Positions 46,932-54,747 of a stretch of 64,000 nucleotides of DNA are shown here, in pieces. The notes under the pieces are model-generated. The model saw only the letters and a program-made list of their open reading frames with translations, was not told the DNA's origin and searched no databases. The number at the start of each line of letters is the position of its first letter. Position 1 is the stretch's first letter. The translations under genes were made by a program, and so were the position numbers. The stretch covers positions 496,001 to 560,000 of the forward strand of contig NZ_JAJFZM010000001.1 in the NCBI RefSeq assembly GCF_020733705.1. The letters run 5' to 3'. Source of the DNA: Nocardia australiensis. Its GTDB lineage: Bacteria; Actinomycetota; Actinomycetes; Mycobacteriales; Mycobacteriaceae.

Positions 46932-48374
46932 GTGACCGCACTCGCCCGTGGCGAGAACCGCCCCGCACCCGGGGACCGAATGACGGTCACCGTGACATGC
47001 TCTGCGCCGGTCGATGTGTCGGCGCTGCTGCTCGGGGCCGATGGAAAGGTCCGCTCCGACGCGGACTTCGTGTTCTTCAACCAGCCCGTCGGCCCCGGTG
47101 TCACCTACCGGCACGGTCGCGGCGCGGGCGACATGGTGGACGTGCAGACCTCCGCGCTACCCGCCGATGTCGACCGGGTTGTCGTCACCGCCAGCCTGGA
47201 GGGCAGCGGCCCGCCCACCTTCGCGACCGCGGGATCGTTGCTCGCGACCATCGGATCCGATTCGGGCACATCGACTTTCGAGACGACCGGGCTGAGCACC
47301 GAAACCGCGGTCGTATGCGTGGAGATCTACCGCCGCGGCACGGGATGGAAGATCCGCGCGGTCGGTCAGGGCTACGACAACGGATTGGCCGGAATCGCCA
47401 CGGCATTCGGTGTCGACATCGACGACGAACCCGAAGCGCCGCCGCCGAGCGCCCCCACGGCGACCTCCCATCCACCCGTCACGCCGCCACCCGGGAACCA
47501 GCAGGCCGGTTATCCCGGCCATCAACAGCCCGGTGCGCCGGGGCCCTACCCACCCACGCAGTCGGCGCCCACCCACCCATCTCCCGGCGCGGTACCGCCC
47601 CCGTCTATGCCTTCACATCAGCTAGGAGCAACGCCGATGCAGAGCGAACTGTTCAGCCCGATCCACGCCGAAGTCAATGGGGCCGGGATCCAGAAACAGG
47701 GCAGCAAGATGATCAAGGTCGCGGTCAGCGGCGAGACCATGGCGCGCGCCGGATCCATGGTCGCCTACCAAGGCGACCTGCATTTCAAGGCGCTCGGTTC
47801 GGGCGGCATCGGCCGGGCGATCCAGCATCGGCTCACCGGCGAGGGCGTGCCGTTGATGAAGGTGACCGGCCAGGGTGATCTGTTCCTCGCCGATGCCGCC
47901 TCCGAAGTGCACATCGTCGACCTCGACGGCACCGACGGCCTCACTGTCAATGGCGCCAATGTGCTCGCCTTCGACCCGTCGCTGACCTACAACGTCCAAA
48001 GGGTGCACGGCGCAGCCAGTTTCGCGAGCAACGCCGGATTCTTCAACTGCGTTTTCACCGGACGCGGACGGATCGCCATCACCACGCACGGCGGACCCGT
48101 TGTGCTCAACGTCGACCAACCGACCTACGCCGACCCGCAGGCCGCCGTCGCCTGGTCCTCGAGCCTGCGGACCGGAATCAAACGCAATGACTCCATGGGG
48201 TTCGGCAGGCTCATCGGCCGCAGCACCGGAGAGGGCTTGACCCTGTCGTTCTCCGGCCACGGCTTCGTCATCGTGCAGCCGTCGGAACTGCCGCCCGGCG
48301 GCATGATCGGCGGCACCGGCGGCGGCGAGGATGCTGGACAGAGCGGCGGCGTTCTCGGCGGGATGTTCAGTTAA
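46932..48374 (+). CDS. TerD-AIM24 two-domain protein with Pro-rich linker
   Basis: A 480-residue fusion. Residues ~1-165 are a TerD-type calcium-binding domain: VDVSALLLGADGKVRSDADFVFFNQP and DVDRVVVTASLEGSG, ending RAVGQGYDNGLAGIATAFGVDI. Residues ~170-235 are a Pro/Ser-rich linker. From ~236 an AIM24 (TIM44-like) beta domain follows: FSPIHAEVNGAGIQKQGSKMIKVAVSGETMARAGSMVAYQGDL, GQGDLFLADAASEVHIVDL and SLRTGIKRNDSMGFGRLIGR. TerD proteins occur in tellurite, stress and phage-related gene sets. GTG 46932 follows GGGAGGGA. Confidence 0.85.
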   Translation: MTALARGENRPAPGDRMTVTVTCSAPVDVSALLLGADGKVRSDADFVFFNQPVGPGVTYRHGRGAGDMVDVQTSALPADVDRVVVTASLEGSGPPTFATAGSLLATIGSDSGTSTFETTGLSTETAVVCVEIYRRGTGWKIRAVGQGYDNGLAGIATAFGVDIDDEPEAPPPSAPTATSHPPVTPPPGNQQAGYPGHQQPGAPGPYPPTQSAPTHPSPGAVPPPSMPSHQLGATPMQSELFSPIHAEVNGAGIQKQGSKMIKVAVSGETMARAGSMVAYQGDLHFKALGSGGIGRAIQHRLTGEGVPLMKVTGQGDLFLADAASEVHIVDLDGTDGLTVNGANVLAFDPSLTYNVQRVHGAASFASNAGFFNCVFTGRGRIAITTHGGPVVLNVDQPTYADPQAAVAWSSSLRTGIKRNDSMGFGRLIGRSTGEGLTLSFSGHGFVIVQPSELPPGGMIGGTGGGEDAGQSGGVLGGMFS

Positions 48375-48583
48375 ACCACTCGTCTGACGCGGGTCCGGGG
48401 ATAACGCCAACCGAGAGAAAGCCTAAGTTGAGGCCCTGTGAAACTATTGAGAGCCAGCTGGTCGCTCGCCTGAACTGACGCGCGCCGACGACACCCGTAT
48501 CACTCATTGGCCGGGTAAGTTTGCGAGAAGGCCGCCGGCGCGGTTCCCCTCCGAACAGTCTGCGCCCGGGCAGTGAACCGGAA

Positions 48584-49231
48584 ATGGCGTCCGTGACAAA
48601 GGGGCATGTGGACACTGATGCACTCCGCGAGGAACCGGCCCCGCGGGACAATGAGCTGATCGCCCGGTCGCTGACGGATCCGGACGCCTTCGCGGGGATC
48701 TTCGATCGTCACTTCGGACCGATTCATCGTTATCTGGCCCGCCGGGCCGGGATGGATGCGGCGGACGATCTCGCCTCCGATGTGTTCGTGGTCGCGTTCG
48801 GTCGTCGGACAGGTTTCGACCTGGCCTACGAGCAGGCGCTGCCCTGGTTGTACGGCATCGCGGGCAACCTGCTGAACTCGAACCGTCGCCGCCTCCACCG
48901 GGACGTCGCCCTGCTCGCCCGTCACCCGAGGCCCGAGGGCCCATTGCCGTTCGAGGACCGGGTCGACGCCACGATAGATGCCAGGCGCGAGGTCCGGACA
49001 CTCGAGCGCCGGTTGCGGCGGCTCTCGCAGGCCGATCTCGACACATTGCTGCTCTACGCGTGGGAAGACCTCAGCTATCCCGAGATCGCCGAGGCACTAC
49101 AGATCCCCGTCGGAACCGTGCGTTCCCGTTTGAACCGGCTCCGCCGCAAGCTGCGTGAACCGGAACCCGACGAACGCACAAGAACGGGACGACAGCAGAC
49201 CGAACCGGGGCAAGGAGAAAGACATGGGTGA
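48584..49231 (+). CDS. ECF RNA polymerase sigma factor
   Basis: A 215-residue sigma-70 family protein. Region 2 reads DNELIARSLTDPDAFAGIFDRHFGPIHRYLARR, DLASDVFVVAFGRR, LPWLYGIAGNLLNSNRRR. Region 4 reads LDTLLLYAWEDLSYPEIAEALQIPVGTVRSRLNRLRRKL. ATG 48584 is taken over 48521 because the upstream 21 residues are basic and unconserved. Its stop overlaps the CU044_5270 gene by 8 nt, suggesting that product is its regulator. Confidence 0.9.
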   Translation: MASVTKGHVDTDALREEPAPRDNELIARSLTDPDAFAGIFDRHFGPIHRYLARRAGMDAADDLASDVFVVAFGRRTGFDLAYEQALPWLYGIAGNLLNSNRRRLHRDVALLARHPRPEGPLPFEDRVDATIDARREVRTLERRLRRLSQADLDTLLLYAWEDLSYPEIAEALQIPVGTVRSRLNRLRRKLREPEPDERTRTGRQQTEPGQGERHG

Positions 49232-50159
49232 CTTCGCGGAGATCCGTGGCCGGCGACCCGAGTCGCAGCCTCCCCGGGACGAGGTCGTCCTCCGAGCGAG
49301 AGCGAACCTGATGCGCACCATAGAAAGCGATACGTCCACGCAGCCACCTGCCTCCGATACCACCGGCTCACCCACCACCGTCGCGGCCCTCGACACGCGC
49401 CGCCGACGGGTACTGCGTGTGATGGCGGGTGTGGGTGCCGCCTGCGTCGCCGCCGCGGCGATAGCCTTCGGCGTAGGACACGACGGCCTGGGCGGGCCCG
49501 AGCAGACCCAGGTCCTTGCCTCCGGCCCGCAGTTCACTCTGCGGCACACGGCGACCCTGGTCGAGGCGGCCGCCCATCCTGTCGGTGCCGGGCCGATCAG
49601 GCACCTGCGGTTCACCAACCTGACCGATGAGGGCCACCCGACGTACGACACCTTCGTGCGCCCGGACGGAACCGCCCTCGTCGGTCCGGCCGACGGGGTC
49701 CTCAAAGAAACGTCCGGGTACCTGACGGCCGCGCAGCTGGCCGGCCTCCCGGCCGACCCCTACCAGCTGCGGACGCAGATGCTGAGTCTGTCGCACCAGC
49801 TGGGGCTGGGGTATCCCGACGAGGCTCCGGACCGGGCGTTGTATCGGTTGGCGACCAAACTCCTTCCGGACCCCGGAGTCGCCCCCGAGGTCAAGGCCGG
49901 GATCTACCGGGTCCTGGCTGGGCTCGATCTCGAGGCGATCCGGGCACATGATCTCGGTGTCGGCGCGGATCGGACCGGGCGGCCCGGCTTTGTCCTCGAG
50001 TTCACCTTCGAGGAGGGCTACGCCGATCGGATGGTGATCGATAGTGGGACCGGTGCGCTGATGAGCGTCGAAACCGTGGACCGAAAGGGGACCCTCGCCA
50101 GCGGTCAGGTCTACCTCTCCGCTGAAACGATCGACCGGATGCCCCAGGCACCTGCCTGA
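49224..50159 (+). CDS. CU044_5270 family membrane protein, sigma-factor partner
   Basis: A 311-residue protein. Residues ~1-65 are cytoplasmic and basic, one transmembrane helix follows (VMAGVGAACVAAAAIAFGVG), then an extracytoplasmic domain with VKETSGYLTAAQLAGLPADPYQLR-like helices and EFTFEEGYADRMVIDSGTGALMSVE. This is the CU044_5270 layout, common just downstream of ECF sigma genes. It may act as an anti-sigma or sensor, although no ZAS zinc motif is present. ATG 49224 follows AGGAG. Confidence 0.88.
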   Translation: MGDFAEIRGRRPESQPPRDEVVLRARANLMRTIESDTSTQPPASDTTGSPTTVAALDTRRRRVLRVMAGVGAACVAAAAIAFGVGHDGLGGPEQTQVLASGPQFTLRHTATLVEAAAHPVGAGPIRHLRFTNLTDEGHPTYDTFVRPDGTALVGPADGVLKETSGYLTAAQLAGLPADPYQLRTQMLSLSHQLGLGYPDEAPDRALYRLATKLLPDPGVAPEVKAGIYRVLAGLDLEAIRAHDLGVGADRTGRPGFVLEFTFEEGYADRMVIDSGTGALMSVETVDRKGTLASGQVYLSAETIDRMPQAPA

Positions 50160-50172
50160 GATTCATTGTCTG

Positions 50173-50212
50173 CAACCGCCTCGGCGATCTCTGGAATTCG
50201 CCGAGGCGGTTG
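50173..50212 (+). terminator. Terminator of sigma factor/CU044_5270 unit
   Basis: A 15-bp perfect stem (CAACCGCCTCGGCGA with its complement) and 10-nt loop lies 14 nt after the stop, followed by TTGTTG. Confidence 0.85.
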
Positions 50213-50267
50213 TTGCGATGAGGCAGGAGAGGCTATACCAGCGGCTCCACGACCGCAGATCGCACCG

Positions 50268-50420
50268 ATGGACCCGCGCGCTCGTGCGCTTATATACCTT
50301 CGTGTCTCCACGGCCGGTCAGGTCGAGACCGACTAACCCGGTGGGCATCTCCAACCCCGCTCGTCGCGTGCCGGAACCAGGTCATAGACATGTCCAGCGG
50401 CCCTGGGCCTCGATGAGAAA
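50268..50420 (+). pseudogene. Degraded 5' end of a large serine recombinase (resolvase/phage integrase type)
   Basis: From ATG 50268 the frame reads DPRARALIYLRVSTAGQVETD and then hits TAA at 50334. That YLRVST block is the nucleophile-bearing start of large serine recombinases (Ser in RVST). Shifting frame recovers NPVGISNPARR at about 50337-50370, and another shift gives ACRNQV at about 50380-50400. These resemble the next residues of such proteins (NPEGISIPAQRE-A-C). About 50 residues of a protein normally 400+ remain, broken by a stop and at least two frame slips. It is certainly inactive. Confidence 0.7.
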
Positions 50421-50436
50421 CCAACACATCGGCGGG

Positions 50437-51858
50437 TCAACTCCGGGTAGCGGTAGCCACTGAGCGGCCGCGGGCGGTCAATTCGAACGGTTCGGGGCGC
50501 AACGTTCCACGCTCCCGCAAGGTCAGCGGCGCGGCGGAGGTAGTGCGCAGGTCGAAGGCCCGCACCAGCTGACCGAGCATGAGCGTGGCCTCGTGCATTG
50601 CGAACGCTCGCCCGATACACGAGCGCGGGCCCGTTCCCCACGGTTGGAAGAACCGATCGGGAAATGCGCGCAGCGCGGCGGAGTCGAAGCGGTCCGGGTC
50701 GAAGTCCTCGGCGTCCGGGCCCCACACGTCAGGGTCGCGCTGCGCGGCCAGTGCGAGCACGAATACCGCCCGCCCGGCCGGGATGAGGTAGCCACCGAGG
50801 TTCTGGTCGGTGCGCGCGATCCGGAAATAGCCGGGCGCGGGCGGCCACAGTCGTAGGCATTCGTTGAGGAACTGGCGGGTGAACCGCATCCTGGTCACGT
50901 CTTCATATCCGAGGCTGGTTGTCTGAGAGGGGACTTCGGCACGTATGCGGTCTTGGTGGTCCGGGTTTCGTGCCAGGTGGTGCAATGCGACTTCCAGCAG
51001 GGCGGCGGTGGTTTCGTGCCCGGCGATCAGAAACGTGAGTGTCTGGTCCCGGACGTTGGCCGCCGGCAGTCGCGCTCCGGTCTCCGGATCTGTCGCCGTC
51101 AGCATCAACCCGAGTAAATCGGTTGCGTCGCTGCTGTTTTCGCGTTGCCGTTGCGCTATCAGCTGATCCACGTACTGTTGCAGGGAGGCGATGTCGCGGC
51201 GCACGCGCGGAGCCTGCAGCGCCGCGCGCGCGTGGCCGATGACAGGGACGTCGTTCGTGGATTCCGACGCCCACTGCAGCGTGCGGCCGAGCACCCGAAC
51301 GAACCGGTGTGAATCACTACTCTTTCCCTGAGGATCAAACAGCCGCAGGTCCCGGCCGAACCCGGCGCGCGCGATCACTTCGAGGGTGGCGCGAGTCATC
51401 GCCGAGTGAACGGCCACGCCATCGCCGCCGGACGAGGTCCATTCGGCCACCAGGTCATCGGCAACCGAGGCCATCGCATTGTGATAGGTGCGCATCGCGG
51501 CCTGGGCGAACCCCGGCGTGAGGATGCGCCGAGCCTGTCCCCACAGCGGATCCTTCGAACTGGCCGTGAACATCCCGTGCGGGGCGATCGGCCGTAGCTT
51601 GGCCAGCGGCCCCAGAAGCACTCGCCCCCAAGCAGTTTCATCGTTGCACTGTGCCGCCAATCGGCCACCGGCCACGATGACGAGCCGAGTGCCGAGCAGC
51701 TTCCGCTGAAAGATCGGGCCCAGCCCGCCCTGAGTAAGCTTCAATTCGTGCTGTGTCGGGTGGTGACGGTCCACGCTGACTACGTCACCGATGATCGGAA
51801 GCCGACCCGGTGGATACGGCAACGCCTCCAAAGGCAGCGAGGCACTGAACGATTCCAT
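50437..51858 (-). CDS. Cytochrome P450
   Basis: A 473-residue soluble P450. The I-helix is FLIAGHETTAAL, the EXXR is ECLR (NECLRLWPPAPGYFR), PERF-like is DFDPDRFDS, and the heme loop is FQPWGTGPRSCIGRAFA with the axial Cys. LPYPPGRLPIIGDV at the N-terminus and the overall length resemble CYP102/CYP110-like fatty-acid-hydroxylase branches more than typical 400-residue class I P450s. No ferredoxin or reductase gene is adjacent. It is an orphan between two remnants in an accessory pocket near a tRNA gene. Confidence 0.9.
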   Translation of the reverse strand: MESFSASLPLEALPYPPGRLPIIGDVVSVDRHHPTQHELKLTQGGLGPIFQRKLLGTRLVIVAGGRLAAQCNDETAWGRVLLGPLAKLRPIAPHGMFTASSKDPLWGQARRILTPGFAQAAMRTYHNAMASVADDLVAEWTSSGGDGVAVHSAMTRATLEVIARAGFGRDLRLFDPQGKSSDSHRFVRVLGRTLQWASESTNDVPVIGHARAALQAPRVRRDIASLQQYVDQLIAQRQRENSSDATDLLGLMLTATDPETGARLPAANVRDQTLTFLIAGHETTAALLEVALHHLARNPDHQDRIRAEVPSQTTSLGYEDVTRMRFTRQFLNECLRLWPPAPGYFRIARTDQNLGGYLIPAGRAVFVLALAAQRDPDVWGPDAEDFDPDRFDSAALRAFPDRFFQPWGTGPRSCIGRAFAMHEATLMLGQLVRAFDLRTTSAAPLTLRERGTLRPEPFELTARGRSVATATRS

Positions 51859-52034
51859 GTGTCTTACTCAAACACGCCGGCCATTCGGATCGCCGCGCCG
51901 GTGACCGGATGCACATACCCACTACTCCCCGACACCATCCTGGCGAGTCGCGACCGTCAGCGAGTGGTGTTATATCCGGACCAGAACACCGACCGGATCA
52001 TGAACACGAACGTCAACCGCCCGGATCCTCGATT

Positions 52035-52298
52035 ATGACGGCGCCCTGCCGCACCCGATGGCGGTTACAACAGGGCGATACAGTTCCTCAACATTCACTG
52101 TGTTGCGACGAACACTGGTATCTGCCTGACGCGGTCGCTCTCGCACTGGCCGCTATGACGTTGCCGGGACTCGAATTGGTCGTTACCAGCGATGAATACC
52201 CGGACCTGCGCCGCGCGCGATTAGTGCGGCATTACCTCGATCTACTGGGCCGCACCGACGTACAGGTAGCACCAGACAGGTGTACTGAACCCCAATAG
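52035..52298 (+). pseudogene. Truncated nucleoside-hydrolase-like fragment
   Basis: 87 codons from ATG 52035. DAVALALAAMTLPGLELVVTSDEY and RRARLVRHYLDLLGRTDVQVAPDR resemble the first strands and helices of inosine-uridine nucleoside hydrolase-like proteins (family opening D-x-D-x(4)-DDA-x-A-x(3)-A). The DTDxGxDD catalytic Asp cluster is degraded here (HWYLPDAVALAL), and the rest of the ~300-residue domain is missing. A remnant or a frameshifted gene is more likely than a functional one. The region 51859-52034 before it carries no clear gene. Confidence 0.4.
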
Positions 52299-52483
52299 CA
52301 AATACAGGGCCGCTGACGGACTGATCAACAGCACTACATGGCGCGCGACCGTGTTTACCGAGCAGCTGCTGAGGCCGTGGACAGGATGGTGAGCGGCCGA
52401 AAGTGATGTTCGAACGACGCGGGTCGAATTAGTTGGGAATTAGTTGGGAGATCGGCCGATACGAAGGTAGGCCAGAAACCGAA

Positions 52484-52505
52484 AAACCCAGCCTGAGCTG
52501 GGTTT
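52484..52505 (-). terminator. Terminator of tRNA-Ala
   Basis: A 9-bp stem (AAACCCAGC/GCTGGGTTT) with 4-nt loop; on the minus strand it is followed by a run of T (complement of 52482-52486), the standard form after a tRNA 3' end. Confidence 0.85.
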
Positions 52506-52507
52506 CT

Positions 52508-52583
52508 TGGTGGAGCTAAGGGGAATCGAACCCCTGACCTTCTCGATGCGAACGAGACGCGCTACCAACTGCGCTATAGCCCC
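52508..52583 (-). tRNA. tRNA-Ala (anticodon CGC)
   Basis: The minus strand folds as a complete cloverleaf of 76 nt including an encoded CCA. The anticodon stem TCTCG/CGAGA encloses the loop TTCGCAT, so the anticodon is CGC. The acceptor stem has the G3-U70 wobble pair, the alanine identity element. TTCGATT is the T loop. A hairpin terminator follows at 52484-52505. The 3' end faces the accessory pocket at 50.2-52.5 kb. Confidence 0.95.
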
Positions 52584-52669
52584 GTGCGGCTCCGGGGAAC
52601 CGCGCTGTGACACTGTATCAGGCGGTGGGGGATGTCTCCGAATCGTGTGGCTGACCTGCGGGTATGCGG

Positions 52670-53758
52670 CTACTCACCGGCGGCCCTTCGCATGTCGCCG
52701 GTGCGGTTTCGCAGGGCGCGGGCGGTGGCGGTGTCGAAGGTTTCCAGCTGTTCGAACATGGGGTCTTCGTCGTCGGACTCGAGCAGGACCGAGCGGCGGC
52801 GCAGCGCGCGGGCGGTGTCGCGGTCCATGGTGCGCTGGTGGGGTTGCTGCTCGGAGGCCTGCGGCTGTTCTTCGGCGGGCTCGGTGCGGCTGAGGCGGGC
52901 GGCTCGGCGCCTGCGGATGTCCTCCTCCATGCGGACCTGCTTGCGCAGATACGCCAGATAGGTCACCAGGACGATGGTGGACAGGCCGCACGCCCACCAG
53001 AACAGGGGCGTCATCACGATACCGAGGGCACCGAACAGGATCGAACCGAGCAGCAGGCCGAGCACGGCGCGCTGCCGGAAGGTGTAGCGGGTGGCGCGCG
53101 CGATGGCGTCGGCTTCGGGATCGAACCCGCCACGACCGCGGCGAGACGGAACGAACTCGGTGTCCGCCGAATCGGATTCGTCATCGACGACGGGGGCGGG
53201 CGCCGCGGGGATGGTGGCGGCCACCGGATCGGTGCGCTCATCGGACACGAGGTCATCATCGGCCGCCGCGTCGAGGTTCGCAGCGGTTCTGGCATCGGTG
53301 CTGTCGGATTCGATATCCGATTCGGCGTCGGAACCGTCTATATCGACATCGTTTGTCTCGGAATCGTCGAATTCGGTGTCCGCATCGTCGAACTCGTCGA
53401 TGTCGATTTCGGTAACGCCGGAATGGAATGCAGCAGACCGAGAATCGGGCGTCGTTTCCGCGTCGATCTCTTCGATCTCCGTCACGGGCTCGTCGGCCGG
53501 TGTTGTCATCCGGTCCTCCGCATCATCGCTGTGGGGATGCTTTCTGTGCACGCGGGTCGGTCTATAGTCTGGGTCACTTTCGTGCCCGGCGGCCGGTCCA
53601 CTTTTCGTACGGCGCTTGGAACCTCCGCGGTGCAATACGCGGGTCGCCAATGCCGCGTCGGTGGTCTCACGGATACGCGGGTGCCGGTCGGCGAGTATCG
53701 GAAAAAGAACGAAGACCCAGAGCACAACCAGGCCGATCCACAAAATCGAATTCGGCAT
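52670..53758 (-). CDS. glpR: GlpR/SepX, membrane receptor of Glp and divisome protein
   Basis: A 362-residue membrane protein. It starts with one N-terminal helix (ILWIGLVVLWVFVLFPILAD), followed by RHPRIRETTDAALATRVLHRGGSKRR. A long Asp/Glu-rich disordered stretch (~80-215) precedes two further hydrophobic helices (RAVLGLLLGSILFGALGIVM, WACGLSTIVLVTYLAYL). The C-terminal basic helix and TARALRRRSVLLESDDED motif close it. In corynebacteria and streptomycetes this family (Rv0996-like) is the GlpR/SepX divisome component, and here it lies beside the glp gene as expected. Confidence 0.85.
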   Translation of the reverse strand: MPNSILWIGLVVLWVFVLFPILADRHPRIRETTDAALATRVLHRGGSKRRTKSGPAAGHESDPDYRPTRVHRKHPHSDDAEDRMTTPADEPVTEIEEIDAETTPDSRSAAFHSGVTEIDIDEFDDADTEFDDSETNDVDIDGSDAESDIESDSTDARTAANLDAAADDDLVSDERTDPVAATIPAAPAPVVDDESDSADTEFVPSRRGRGGFDPEADAIARATRYTFRQRAVLGLLLGSILFGALGIVMTPLFWWACGLSTIVLVTYLAYLRKQVRMEEDIRRRRAARLSRTEPAEEQPQASEQQPHQRTMDRDTARALRRRSVLLESDDEDPMFEQLETFDTATARALRNRTGDMRRAAGE

Positions 53759-54084
53759 ATCGCCTCAGCACCTCCGTCCCCGCCTGGGTTGTCCGTTCGA
53801 CCTTCGACCGGGCGCGCCAATCACGGTGGTTCGCTCGCCGCAAAACACACTCGGACGGACGGACGTCCGGTCGCCGCCAAGCGCGTCGACGTCACCGCCG
53901 AACGCCTCGCAGGCTCCCTGCCGGTAATGCAAGGCGCACCACCGACGTCCGTAGATTAATTCCGGTTCGCGGCAAGATCCGTCAGGCGCGCCGTGCACAT
54001 CCGTCACACCCGTCACACCCTCCCCCGCGGCTTCGCGTCTTTCATCAACCGTGAGAGCCCCGTTCGGGCAATGTGAACATTCGG
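53759..54084. promoter_or_regulatory. Upstream region of glpR
   Basis: These 326 bp have no supported gene. They hold the presumed glpR promoter and the 3' flank of the GNAT gene. GGACGGACGGACGTCCGG at about 53850-53868 is a locally palindromic GC element. A frame of 83 residues on the minus strand (53765-54016) lacks recognisable features and is probably chance. Confidence 0.35.
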
Positions 54085-54744
54085 TCAGGTCAGGGTGGCC
54101 CGGCCGTCGCGGACCAGACGATCCACGACGGTGCCCGGCACTTCTTCGACGGTGATACCGACGAGCAGGTGGTCACGCCACGCACCGTCGACGTCGAGGT
54201 AGCGCTTGAGCAACCCTTCCTCACGGAAGCCGACATTGCGCAGAACCGCTTGACTGGCCAGGTTTTCCGGGCGCACCGTCGCCTCGACACGATGCAATCC
54301 GGCGGGGCCGAAGCAATGGTCGAGACCAAGCGCCAGCGCCGCGGTCGCGACCCCCTGACCACTGAGATCCTTGGCTACCCAATAGCCGATCCACGCCGAA
54401 CGCAGCGCACCGCGCACGATATTGCCGATGGTGAGCTGACCGCTGAAGGTGCCGTCCACCTCGATTACCAACGGAATCATCGCGCCCCGACGGGCTTCGG
54501 CTTTCAGGCTCGACCACAGCGACGGCCAATTGGACGCGTGGTTTCGCGCCTCCCATGCGCCCCGGCCGGTCGGCTCCCATGGCTCGAGATGTGTTCGATC
54601 GCGCAGCCGGATCCGGCTCCAGGCGGCGGCGTCGCGCAATCGCACCGGACGCAGCGTGACCCGTCCGGCCGCGACCCGCAGCGGTCCCAAATGTGCGGGC
54701 CACCCCGGATGCTGCGTCACCCGGAAAACATTCATCGTCTCCAC
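54085..54744 (-). CDS. GNAT N-acetyltransferase, RimJ/RimL type
   Basis: A 219-residue acetyltransferase (Rv0995-like). RLRDAAAWSRIRLRDRTHLEPWEPT is the RimJ/L substrate block, IGYWVAKDLSGQGVATAALAL the acetyl-CoA loop (Q/RxxGxG/A), and VEATVRPENLASQAVLRNVGFREEGLLKRYLDVDGAW the C-terminal block. The substrate is probably a protein N-terminus or an amino group. GTG 54744 and ATG 54735 are both possible starts. It follows glp by 3 nt on the same strand, so they are co-transcribed. Confidence 0.88.
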   Translation of the reverse strand: METMNVFRVTQHPGWPAHLGPLRVAAGRVTLRPVRLRDAAAWSRIRLRDRTHLEPWEPTGRGAWEARNHASNWPSLWSSLKAEARRGAMIPLVIEVDGTFSGQLTIGNIVRGALRSAWIGYWVAKDLSGQGVATAALALGLDHCFGPAGLHRVEATVRPENLASQAVLRNVGFREEGLLKRYLDVDGAWRDHLLVGITVEEVPGTVVDRLVRDGRATLT

Positions 54745-54747
54745 GTC

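Noticed and set aside
52664..53959. 431-residue rightward frame opposite glpR
   Set aside because: Composition is an echo of the acidic, GC3-rich glpR coding strand; no domains, while glpR has consistent helices and family ends.
53765..54016. 83-residue leftward frame between glpR and the GNAT gene
   Set aside because: No recognisable features and atypical composition; treated as chance.
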